NCBI RefSeq assembly: GCF_006717045.1
Contig: NZ_VFPH01000001.1
Location: 3,162,001-3,226,000 of the forward strand
Reading direction: 5' to 3'
Length of the DNA stretch: 64,000 bases
From: Pseudonocardia cypriaca
Lineage (GTDB): Bacteria > Actinomycetota > Actinomycetes > Mycobacteriales > Pseudonocardiaceae
Shown here: positions 38,433 to 45,820 of the stretch, one piece after another
Numbering within the stretch: the first letter of the stretch is position 1
Layout of the letters: every line of letters begins with the position of its first letter
Translations under genes and position numbers: made by a program
Notes under the pieces: model-generated
What the model was told of the DNA's origin: nothing
What the model saw: the letters and a program-made list of their open reading frames with translations, nothing else
The model's database searches: none

Positions 38433-38597
38433 GAGGGTCCTGAACAACTCAGGCCGTAGCGAGCTGCGTCCAGGTGGTGTCCTCGCAAGGCGGACGATCG
38501 GGCCGATACCGCTGTTGTATCGGTGCGATCGTCCAACGCGGCGAGGGCGCCGCCTGGGCGCCGCGCAGTAGGTCTGAGTTGTTCAGGGCGCTCCTAG
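38429..38597. repeat. 169-nt nested hairpin spanning two stop codons
   Basis: Three concentric stems. Outer: CTAGGAG..CCTGAACAACTCAG (38429-38452) with CTGAGTTGTTCAGG..CTCCTAG (38574-38597). Middle: 38466-38486 with 38541-38561, 21 pairs of which 4 are G-U and none mismatched. Inner: GGACGATCG (38492-38500) and CCGATAC (38503-38509) with GTATCGG (38517-38523) and CGATCGTCC (38526-38534). It lies between the convergent SDR and dgt genes and contains both their TAG stops. Confidence 0.9.
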
Positions 38598-40135
38598 AGC
38601 ACCACCGCGTCCACCCACAGCCGCGCGGAACGGCCGGTGAGCACGTCGAGCAGCGCGCCGGCCTGCCCGTCGGTGAGCGAGGCGACGTAGTCGACCACGG
38701 CCCTGCCCCGCGCCAGGGCGTCCACATCGGGGTCGGGGCCGAGCCGGTCCTCCGAGGCGAGCCCGCGGTACTCCTCGTGGGCGAGCGCCACCAGGTCGTG
38801 CAGCCGGGGCGGGAGGCGGACCTCGTCGTCGCCCGTGAGCCAGTCGGCGAGCGCGCCGACCAGCCCGGTCAGCACCGTCGCCTGGCCGCGCTGGTGGGAC
38901 GCGAGGTCGGCACGCCGCAGCACGAACCGGTGGTGCACGAACTTCAGCACAGCCACTTCGTGCCACTGCGCCGTGGCGAGGGCGACCGGCGCGGCCCGCA
39001 CCGGCGGGTTGGGCAGCACCCGCACGCCGGCCACGAGCCGGGCCGTCCACCGCGCCGAGAACTCCGCGACGGCCCGCTCCGCGGCCATCGACCCGTCGAA
39101 CGGCACGGCGAGCAGCCCGTCCGCCAGCTCCTCGCGCACCACGGCGACGGCGGCGGCGAACGCCTCGTCGTCGAAGGCCCACGCGTCCTTCGCGTGCAGC
39201 CGCCTGCGCAGCCGCTCCAGGTCGGTGCCCGGGCGCAGCGGCCCGAGCGCGGACGGGTCGGCCGCTGCGAGGCCGGTGCGGTCGCGCAGCCAGCCGCCCA
39301 GCTCGGCCGCGACGCCCGGCTGGGCGAGCACGCCGACCCGGTGGAAGTCCTCCAGGTCGTGGATCGCGTACGCGACGTCGTCGGCGGTGTCCATCACCGC
39401 GGCCTCGACGGTCTGCTGCCAGTGCCCGACCGCGCCTGCGACCGCGTCGCGGCTGTCGACCAGGTCGTCGAGCTCGGTGAGGTAGGCCGAGAACTTCGCC
39501 GACCCGGCCTCGGGCGCGCCGGGCAGCGGGCCCGCGCCGCGCGGCGGGGTCGGCGCCGTGCTCGGATGCGGATCCGGGTGGCCACGGCGGGCCCACGGGT
39601 ACTTGAGCACGGCCGCCCGGACGGCCGCGGTGAGGTCGAGCCCCGCGCCGCCGGGGCCGTGCAGGTCGATGGTGGTGATCACACGGAAGCTCTGCGCGTT
39701 GCCCTCGAACCCGTCGGGCAGCCCGAGCCGCTCGCGGCCGAGCCGGTCAAGGACCTGCTCTCCGAGGTGCCCGAACGGCGGGTGCCCCAGGTCGTGGGCC
39801 AGCGCGGCCGCCTCGACGACGTCCGGGTCGCAGCCGCCGAGGCCGTCGAGGAACGGGCCGTGCTCGGCGGTGAGCCGCTCCGCGATCGCCCTGGCCACCT
39901 GTGCGACCTGCAGGCTGTGGGTGAGCCGGTTGTGCAGCAGCAGGCCACTGCCGGTCGGGCTCACCACCTGGGTCACGCCGGCGAGGCGGGCGAAGTACGG
40001 CGACGCCGCGATGCGGTCGCGGTCCACCCGGAACGGGCTCGCGGCCAGGCCGGCCCCGGTCTCCCCCACCCCGGAGCGCCGTGCCGCACGCGCGGACGGG
40101 CGGAGGGGTTGGTCGAGCACGGAGTGATCCGCCAC
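38594..40135 (-). CDS. dgt: dGTP triphosphohydrolase (HD domain)
   Basis: 513-residue deoxyguanosinetriphosphate triphosphohydrolase-like protein, controlling dNTP pools. HD-domain ligands are in HNRLTHSLQV, AALAHDLGHPPFGHLGE and MDTADDVAYAIHDLED. A proline-rich insert lies near 200-220. GTG 40135 follows TAGCCT by 6 nt, so translation may be leaderless. The TAG stop lies within the nested hairpin. Confidence 0.92.
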   Translation of the reverse strand: MADHSVLDQPLRPSARAARRSGVGETGAGLAASPFRVDRDRIAASPYFARLAGVTQVVSPTGSGLLLHNRLTHSLQVAQVARAIAERLTAEHGPFLDGLGGCDPDVVEAAALAHDLGHPPFGHLGEQVLDRLGRERLGLPDGFEGNAQSFRVITTIDLHGPGGAGLDLTAAVRAAVLKYPWARRGHPDPHPSTAPTPPRGAGPLPGAPEAGSAKFSAYLTELDDLVDSRDAVAGAVGHWQQTVEAAVMDTADDVAYAIHDLEDFHRVGVLAQPGVAAELGGWLRDRTGLAAADPSALGPLRPGTDLERLRRRLHAKDAWAFDDEAFAAAVAVVREELADGLLAVPFDGSMAAERAVAEFSARWTARLVAGVRVLPNPPVRAAPVALATAQWHEVAVLKFVHHRFVLRRADLASHQRGQATVLTGLVGALADWLTGDDEVRLPPRLHDLVALAHEEYRGLASEDRLGPDPDVDALARGRAVVDYVASLTDGQAGALLDVLTGRSARLWVDAVVL

Positions 40136-40178
40136 AGCCGCAGGCTAGTGCGCCGGGTCCGGCAGACCCCGCAGGGAG

Positions 40179-40233
40179 GTTCAGGAAAGCCACTTTCCGG
40201 GCCTTGCAGGACAGCAAAGTGGCTTTCCTGAAC
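40179..40233. repeat. Long palindrome (family 1)
   Basis: Perfect 18-nt arms (40179-40196 and 40216-40233) around a 19-nt loop containing CCTTGCAGG. The sequence is closely related to 52146-52200, including the loop, and shares its core with 20589-20645. It lies in the divergent dgt/lycopene-cyclase gap, so it is not simply a terminator. Confidence 0.9.
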
Positions 40234-40267
40234 TTCGCCGAAGCCCCCGGCGGGCAGGATGCTCCGC

Positions 40268-41485
40268 GTGCACTCCGATCCCGACGTGCTCGTCGTCGGC
40301 GCCGGTCCGGCGGGACGGGCCCTCGCCGCCGCGGTCGCGGAGCGCGGGTTGCGAACGGTGCTCGTCGACCCGGCGCCCCATGCGCCGTGGCGGGCCACCT
40401 ACGGCAGCTGGGCCGCCGAGCTGCCGGCGACGCTCCCGCCGTCGGTGATCGCGGCCCGGGCCACGGGGCGGGCGATCGCGCTCTCCGAGCACGAGCTGGG
40501 CTGGGAGTACGCCGTTCTGGACGTCCCCGCGCTGCGCGCCCACCTGGACGGCGAGCTGGCTCGGCACGGGGTACGGATCCGCCGGGACCGTGCCGCCGGG
40601 TGGGCGTCCGGCGCCGTCCGGCTGGCCGGTGGGAACGAGCTGCGGGCCGCGGTCGTCGTGGACGCGGGCGGGCACCGCCAACCCTTGCGCGCCGGTCCCG
40701 GGCGGCGCCGGCCCGCCGCCGAGCAGACGGCTGCGGGCGTGGTCGTCGACGAGGCGGTGGCCGCGCCGCTGGTCGCGCCCGATGAGGCGCTGTTCATGGA
40801 CTGGCGCCCGGACCACGGTGAGGACGGCTGGCCCACCTTCCTCTACGCCGTCCCGCTCGGCGGCGGCGCCGTGCTGCTGGAGGAGACCTCGCTCGCCCGC
40901 AGGCCCGGCCTGCCGCTGCCGGTGCTGCGCAGGCGGCTGCAGGCGCGGCTAGCCCGGCACGGGATCGCCGTGCCCGGCGGCGCGGCCACCGAGTCCGTCC
41001 GGTTCCCGGTCGACTCGCCGCGCCACCGCACCCCGGGGGTGCTCGCCTTCGGCGCCGCGGCCCCACTCGTGCATCCGGCGAGCGGGTTCTCCGTGGCCAC
41101 GTCGCTGCGGCTCGCGCCGGCCGTCGCCGACGCGATCGCCGCGCACCTGCCGGCCGGGTCCACCGGGGCGCTCGCAGCCGCTCGGTCGGCCGTCTGGCCG
41201 CCCGGGTCGGGTGCCGTGCACCGGTTCCGCCGGATCGGGCTCGAGGCGCTGCTGCGGATGCCGCCCGCCGAGGTACCGGCCTTCTTCGAGACGTTCTTTG
41301 CGCTGCCGGCCCGGCACCGCTGGTGCTACCTGGCGGAACGCGCCGACGTCCCCGGCACCGCTGCCACCATGCGCTCCCTCTACGCGCGGGCCGGCTGGCG
41401 GATGCGCGCTCGGCTGATCGCACCAGCGGTGCTTCCCCCGACCAGGGGGTGGTGGCCTGCGCGGCCTCGTCACTACCAGCGGTAA
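40268..41485 (+). CDS. Lycopene cyclase-family flavoprotein
   Basis: 405-residue CrtL/CrtY-type protein. DVLVVGAGPAGRALAAAVAERG is the dinucleotide-binding site, and FLYAVPLGGGAVLLEETSLARRP matches the lycopene cyclase signature. I prefer GTG 40268 because CAGGAT lies exactly 7 nt upstream, as in other leaderless genes here; ATG 40259 is the alternative. No other carotenoid gene (crtE, crtB, crtI) is in the window, so it acts with an unlinked pathway or has another role. Confidence 0.85.
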   Translation: MHSDPDVLVVGAGPAGRALAAAVAERGLRTVLVDPAPHAPWRATYGSWAAELPATLPPSVIAARATGRAIALSEHELGWEYAVLDVPALRAHLDGELARHGVRIRRDRAAGWASGAVRLAGGNELRAAVVVDAGGHRQPLRAGPGRRRPAAEQTAAGVVVDEAVAAPLVAPDEALFMDWRPDHGEDGWPTFLYAVPLGGGAVLLEETSLARRPGLPLPVLRRRLQARLARHGIAVPGGAATESVRFPVDSPRHRTPGVLAFGAAAPLVHPASGFSVATSLRLAPAVADAIAAHLPAGSTGALAAARSAVWPPGSGAVHRFRRIGLEALLRMPPAEVPAFFETFFALPARHRWCYLAERADVPGTAATMRSLYARAGWRMRARLIAPAVLPPTRGWWPARPRHYQR

Positions 41486-41521
41486 CCTCCTGCCCACGTT
41501 CCCCGATGCCGGAGGCCTCGC

Positions 41522-41971
41522 ATGCCCGCCTACCGCACGATCGTCGTCGGTACCGACGGCTCCGCCACGTCGTTCAACGCCGTCGACCGCGCCGCCGCCG
41601 TCGCCGCCGACACCGGCGCCGAGCTCGTCATCGTCTGCGCCTTCACGCCCCCGTCCCGGGAGGACACGGCAGAGGCCGAGGACGCCCTCAAGGACGAGGC
41701 CTACCTCGTGGTCGGCTGGACACCGGCCGAGGAGACCCTGCGCTCAGCCGAGGAGCGCGCCACCGCAGCGGGCGCGCGCAACGTCCGGACGCTCGCCGTC
41801 GACGGCCCGCCCGTCGACGTGCTGCGCAAGGCGGTGCGCGACGTCGGCGCCGACCTGCTCGTGGTCGGCAACCGGGGCCTCAACACGCTCAGCGGGCGGC
41901 TGCTCGGCTCGGTCCCGTCCGACGTGGCGCGCCGCGCCGGCATCGACGTGCTGATCGCCCACACGACGTGA
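41522..41971 (+). CDS. Universal stress protein (UspA)
   Basis: 149-residue single-domain Usp. VGTDGSATSFNAVDRAA opens the fold, and VVGNRGLNTLSGRLLGSVPSDVARRA carries the G-x2-G-x9-G-S nucleotide-binding loop, so it probably binds ATP. GGAGG precedes ATG 41522. It is followed after 1 bp by an adenylate cyclase gene, suggesting a joint signalling unit. Confidence 0.93.
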   Translation: MPAYRTIVVGTDGSATSFNAVDRAAAVAADTGAELVIVCAFTPPSREDTAEAEDALKDEAYLVVGWTPAEETLRSAEERATAAGARNVRTLAVDGPPVDVLRKAVRDVGADLLVVGNRGLNTLSGRLLGSVPSDVARRAGIDVLIAHTT

Positions 41972-41972
41972 C

Positions 41973-42965
41973 GTGAGCGCCGAGAGCACTCCGGAGACCC
42001 GGCCCGAGGACGCCCTCGAGGAGCTCATCCTCGGCGCGCCGAGGCGCTACACGCGCCGGGAGGTCATCGAGGGCGCCGAGATCGACCTCGAGACCGGGCG
42101 GCGGCTGTGGCGCGCGCTCGGTTTCGCCGAGGCGGGCGACGACGAGGTCCTCTTCACCGAGCGCGACCTCGACGCCGTCCGCCTGATGAGCCGGCTCACC
42201 GACGCCGGGGTGCTCGCCCCCGACGTGCGCGAGGCCGTGGCGCGGGCGATGGCCCAGTCGCTGTCGGGGCTCGCGGAGTGGCAGGTCGGGATGCTCGTGC
42301 GCGTGATGGAGGGGCAGGGCGGCGAGGTCACGCCGCAGGGTTCGCGCGAGATCGCCGCCGCCGTCCTGCCCGCTCTGGAGGAGCTGCAGAGCTACGTGTG
42401 GCGCCGGCACCTCGCAGCGGCCGTCCGCCGGATGGTCGTGGCGGCGGGCGCAGGCGACGAGGACGGCACCTGGCCGCTCGTCGTCGGCTTCGCCGACATG
42501 GTTGGCTTCACCCGCACCACCCGCCGCCGCTCGACGGCCGAGCTGAGCGAGATGATCGAGCGCTTCGGCTCGACCACCACCGAGGTGATCGCCGACGGGC
42601 ACGGGCGGATCGTCAAGACGGTCGGCGACGAGGTGCTCTTCGTCGCCGACGACGTCGCGGACGGCGCGGCCATCGCGCTCGCCCTGCAGGACCGCGTGCG
42701 CGCCGAGCCCGCGCTGCCCGAGCTGCGGATCGGGCTGGCCGCGGGCCCGGTGCTGGTGCGCTACGGCGACGTCTACGGTGAGATCGTCAACATCGCGGCC
42801 AGGCTCACCGCGCACGCCCGTCCCGGCAGCGTGCTTTCCGACCGCGGCGTGGCCGAGGCCCTCGCAGGCGACCCGCGATTCGCCCTGCGGCCCCTGCGCT
42901 CGGTGGCCGTGCGCGGCTACCGGCACCTGCATCCGTGGCGGCTGGAACGAGGCGCGGCGGTCTGA
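41973..42965 (+). CDS. Class III adenylate cyclase with N-terminal regulatory domain
   Basis: 330-residue enzyme. The helical N-terminal domain (about 1-160) resembles the regulatory domain of M. tuberculosis Rv1264. The catalytic domain shows metal-binding Asp175 (FADMVGFT) and Asp219 (TVGDEV), Lys215 for adenine, and Asn273 and Arg277 (VNIAARLTAHARPG) for transition-state binding. All key residues are present, so it should make cAMP as a homodimer. GTG 41973 is 1 bp after the usp stop. It ends 3 bp from the convergent VOC gene. Confidence 0.92.
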   Translation: MSAESTPETRPEDALEELILGAPRRYTRREVIEGAEIDLETGRRLWRALGFAEAGDDEVLFTERDLDAVRLMSRLTDAGVLAPDVREAVARAMAQSLSGLAEWQVGMLVRVMEGQGGEVTPQGSREIAAAVLPALEELQSYVWRRHLAAAVRRMVVAAGAGDEDGTWPLVVGFADMVGFTRTTRRRSTAELSEMIERFGSTTTEVIADGHGRIVKTVGDEVLFVADDVADGAAIALALQDRVRAEPALPELRIGLAAGPVLVRYGDVYGEIVNIAARLTAHARPGSVLSDRGVAEALAGDPRFALRPLRSVAVRGYRHLHPWRLERGAAV

Positions 42966-42968
42966 CGG

Positions 42969-43541
42969 TCAGGGCCTGCCGGTGACGTGCGAGACCACCA
43001 GCTCGGGCACCGGCTCGTCGCCGCCGGTGGCCTTCGCGGGGACGTCGAAGACGCCGAGCACCAGCTCACCGGTCTGCATGTACTCCATCGCCGCGACGAA
43101 CTCCGGCTGCACCATCCGGCGCGCGATCTCGTCCGGCTCCAGCTCGGCCACCCGCGTCTGGATCCAGTAGACGTTGCCGAACGGGTCGCGGACGCGGCCC
43201 ACGCGGTCGCCCCAGAACATCTCGGTCATCCGGTGCAGCGGGGTCGCACCCGCGTCCACGGCCCGCTGGTAGGCCGCGTCGCCGTCGGGCAGGTAGAGCC
43301 GCAGGAAGGCCGGGGTGTGGGGCCACTCGGGGCTCAGCACGTCGAACAGCATCACGACGGCGTTCCCGATGCGGACCTCGGCGTGGCCGATGCCGGGTCC
43401 GTTCGGGTTCTCCACCCTGGCCAGCTCCTCGGCGCCGAACGCCTGCTCCAGGAACTCGATGAGGCCCGCGGTGTCCTTCGAGATCATCCACGGCGTGACG
43501 GTGGTGTAGCCGTCGGGGACGGGGTTGGTCGCTTCGGTCAT
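42969..43541 (-). CDS. VOC-superfamily (glyoxalase/PhnB-like) protein
   Basis: 190-residue protein. The first beta-alpha-beta unit is YTTVTPWMISKDTAGLIEFLEQAFGAEELARVENP, and GDRVGRVRDPFGNVYWIQTRV is the PhnB-like end. The C-terminal 60 residues extend beyond the minimal fold. ATG 43541 follows TAGCGT (43549-43554 on this strand) by 7 nt, so a leaderless start is likely. It diverges from a WYL regulator 62 bp away, which probably controls it. Confidence 0.87.
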   Translation of the reverse strand: MTEATNPVPDGYTTVTPWMISKDTAGLIEFLEQAFGAEELARVENPNGPGIGHAEVRIGNAVVMLFDVLSPEWPHTPAFLRLYLPDGDAAYQRAVDAGATPLHRMTEMFWGDRVGRVRDPFGNVYWIQTRVAELEPDEIARRMVQPEFVAAMEYMQTGELVLGVFDVPAKATGGDEPVPELVVSHVTGRP

Positions 43542-43603
43542 GCCGCGAACGCTAGGTGGCGTGTAGGTCAGGTCTTGGCACACATTGCTGGCATTCTTCC
43601 TCC

Positions 43604-44560
43604 GTGAGCGACACCCCGGCCCGCCTCCTCACCCTGCTCTCGCTCCTGCAGACGCCGCGCGAGTGGCCCGGCAGCGAGCTGGCCCGGCGGCTCGAGGTGA
43701 GCCTGCGCACGGTGCGCCGTGACATCGACCGCCTGCGCGACCTCGGCTACCCGGTCGAGGCCACCATGGGCGCCCTCGGCGGCTACCGCCTCGTCGCGGG
43801 CGCCGCGATGCCGCCGCTCCTGCTGGACGACGAGGAGGCGGTCGCCATCGCCGTGGGGCTGCGCACCGCCGCGGGCCAGGCCGTCACCGGCATCGACGAG
43901 GCCGCGGTCCGCGCGCTCGCCAAGCTGGAGCAGGTGCTGCCGTCCCGCCTGCGGTACCGGGTGAGCGCGCTCGGCGCCGCCACCGTGCCCGCGCCGGACG
44001 CATACGCCACCCCCGTCGACCCGGCGCACCTCACGGCGCTCGCCGCCGCGATCACCAACCGCGAGCGGGTGCGGCTGCGCTACACCGCGGCCGACGGGGC
44101 CGGGTCGAGGCGGCACGTCGAGCCGCACCGGCTCGTCCCAGCCGGGCGGCGCTGGTACCTCGTGGCCTACGACCTCGACCGCGACGGCTGGCGGATCTTC
44201 CGCGTCGACCGGATCGACGGTCCGCAGCCGACCGGAGCGCGGGCGGCTCCACGGGAGCTGCCCGCTCCCGACGCCGCCGCCTACGTCACCGACAAGCTGT
44301 ACTCGGGCGTGCCCGTCCACTCCGCGGTCGCCACGCTGCACGCCCCCATCGAGCAGGTGCGCGGCCGGCTCGGGTACGCGCCCGCCGACCTCGAACCGAT
44401 CGACGAGGGCACCTGCCGGCTGCGCAGCCACACCGACACCCTGGAATGGCTGGCGTTCGCGCTGCTGCGGCTGGACTGCGAGTTCGAGGTGCACGAGCCG
44501 CCCGAGCTGCGCGAGCACCTACGCACGCTGGCCGGACGCCTCGGGCGCGCCACCGCCTGA
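43604..44560 (+). CDS. HTH-WYL transcriptional regulator (YafY-like)
   Basis: 318-residue regulator: HTH_11 domain (TPARLLTLLSLLQTPREWPGSELARRLEVSLRTVRRDIDRLRDLGYPVEA, about 5-55), a middle helical region and a WYL domain (about 140-220, HRLVPAGRRWYLVAYDLDRDGWRIFRVDRI). GTG 43604 is chosen as the normal family start; longer frames add an unrelated leader. The 3' end overlaps the convergent GntR/LacI gene by 42 bp. Confidence 0.9.
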   Translation: MSDTPARLLTLLSLLQTPREWPGSELARRLEVSLRTVRRDIDRLRDLGYPVEATMGALGGYRLVAGAAMPPLLLDDEEAVAIAVGLRTAAGQAVTGIDEAAVRALAKLEQVLPSRLRYRVSALGAATVPAPDAYATPVDPAHLTALAAAITNRERVRLRYTAADGAGSRRHVEPHRLVPAGRRWYLVAYDLDRDGWRIFRVDRIDGPQPTGARAAPRELPAPDAAAYVTDKLYSGVPVHSAVATLHAPIEQVRGRLGYAPADLEPIDEGTCRLRSHTDTLEWLAFALLRLDCEFEVHEPPELREHLRTLAGRLGRATA

Positions 44561-45706
44561 CATACGCACGCCGACGCCCTCCGCGCCGCTCACGACCAGG
44601 GTGTTCCGCCCCGGCGCCGCCACCTGCAGCTCGGCCGGCAGCACGATGTGACGGGCCGGCTCCGCGGAGCCCTGCAGGCGTTCGTGCACCAGGCGCGCCG
44701 CCCGCCTGCCCATCTCCCGGGTCGGCAACCGGGCCGAGACCACCGACAGCGGGGAGACCGCGTCGGGGATGGACTGGTCCATGCTCGCCAGCTCCATCGA
44801 GCCCGGGACGCCGACGTCCATCGCCAGCAGGTCGGACACGGCGATCGCGAGCGTGGGCGCGTTGCCGAACAGCAGCGCCGTGAGCGGCTCGCCCGACTCC
44901 AGGAGCGCACGCAGCCTGCGCTGCCGGCCCGCCGGGTCGAGGCGCGAGAAGGGGCGCAGCGCCGACCGCTCCGGCAGCTCGGGCAGCCCGCGGTCGCGCA
45001 GCGCGCGCCGGTGGCCTGCGAGCCGGTCCCGCACGCTCGTCACGTCGGTCTCGCTCCACAGCACGCCCATCGACCGGTGCCCGCGGTCGATCATCGCCGT
45101 GGTGACGTCGTAGCCGACGGCGAAGTCGTCGAAGAGCACCGCGTCCGTGGGGAGGCTCGGGAGGTACCGGTCGACCAGCACCGACACGACTCCGGCGCGC
45201 CGCAGCTCCTCCACCACCCCCGCCGCGGTGGACCGGTCGTGCGCGAACAGCACGACGGCCTGCGCCCGTCCCGCCGCGATCGCGCGCAGCACCTGCTCCT
45301 CGTGGGCCCGGCTGCGGGTGTGGGCGACCATGAGCTGGTAGCCCAGCGCCGCGGTCTCGACCGACAGCCCCGAGAGGAGCTCGGCGTCGTGCACACCGGC
45401 GCGGCGATCCGGGCTGACGTAGGCGATGGCAGGCGGCCCCGACGGCGCGGGAAGGCGGGAGGTGCCGCGCTCGGCCACGAACGTTCCCCGGCCGCGGCGG
45501 CGGACCACCACCCCGTCGGTGACCAGCTCGTTCAGCGCCCGGACCGCGGTGGTCGTGGACACCCCGAAGCGTTCGACGATCTCCCGCTGGGTGATGAACG
45601 GCTCGTCCGGGGAGAACTCGCCACGGCTGATCGCGTCGAGCAGCTCCTGCTTGACCCACGCGAACAAAGCCACGCCGGAAGGCGGCTCACCCGTCCCAGA
45701 TGCCAT
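44519..45706 (-). CDS. GntR-HTH/LacI-sensor repressor of mannosidase operon
   Basis: 395-residue chimeric regulator. A GntR-type winged HTH (about 10-75, ITQREIVERFGVSTTTAVRALNELVTDGVVVRRRGRGTFV) is joined to a LacI-type periplasmic-binding-protein sensor (about 85-375). This arrangement is known for sugar repressors. ATG 45706 is preferred over GTG 45715, whose ribosome site would be too close. It diverges from the GH38-ABC operon and probably represses it until a mannoside binds. Confidence 0.9.
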   Translation of the reverse strand: MASGTGEPPSGVALFAWVKQELLDAISRGEFSPDEPFITQREIVERFGVSTTTAVRALNELVTDGVVVRRRGRGTFVAERGTSRLPAPSGPPAIAYVSPDRRAGVHDAELLSGLSVETAALGYQLMVAHTRSRAHEEQVLRAIAAGRAQAVVLFAHDRSTAAGVVEELRRAGVVSVLVDRYLPSLPTDAVLFDDFAVGYDVTTAMIDRGHRSMGVLWSETDVTSVRDRLAGHRRALRDRGLPELPERSALRPFSRLDPAGRQRRLRALLESGEPLTALLFGNAPTLAIAVSDLLAMDVGVPGSMELASMDQSIPDAVSPLSVVSARLPTREMGRRAARLVHERLQGSAEPARHIVLPAELQVAAPGRNTLVVSGAEGVGVRMSGGGAPEASGQRA

Positions 45707-45745
45707 CCCTCGCACGTCCTCCTCGTCGCCGGACGGCGCTCAGTA

Positions 45746-45774
45746 TTGACGCATTAAAGCGTTGAATCTAGGTT
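45746..45774 (+). promoter_or_regulatory. Mannosidase operon promoter with internal operator
   Basis: TTGACG (45746-45751) and TAGGTT (45769-45774) are separated by 17 bp, the best -35/-10 pair in the window. ACGCATTAAAGCGT (45749-45762) lies between them as an inverted repeat, and GGATTAAAAAGG follows at 45790-45801. The position suits repression by the divergent GntR/LacI-type protein. Confidence 0.7.
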
Positions 45775-45820
45775 CCTGCTCCACACGATGGATTAAAAAG
45801 GCTCGACGAGGAGTCCCTGC

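Noticed and set aside
40268..41485. Carotenoid biosynthesis cluster
   Set aside because: Only a lycopene cyclase-like gene is present; no crtE, crtB or crtI in the window.
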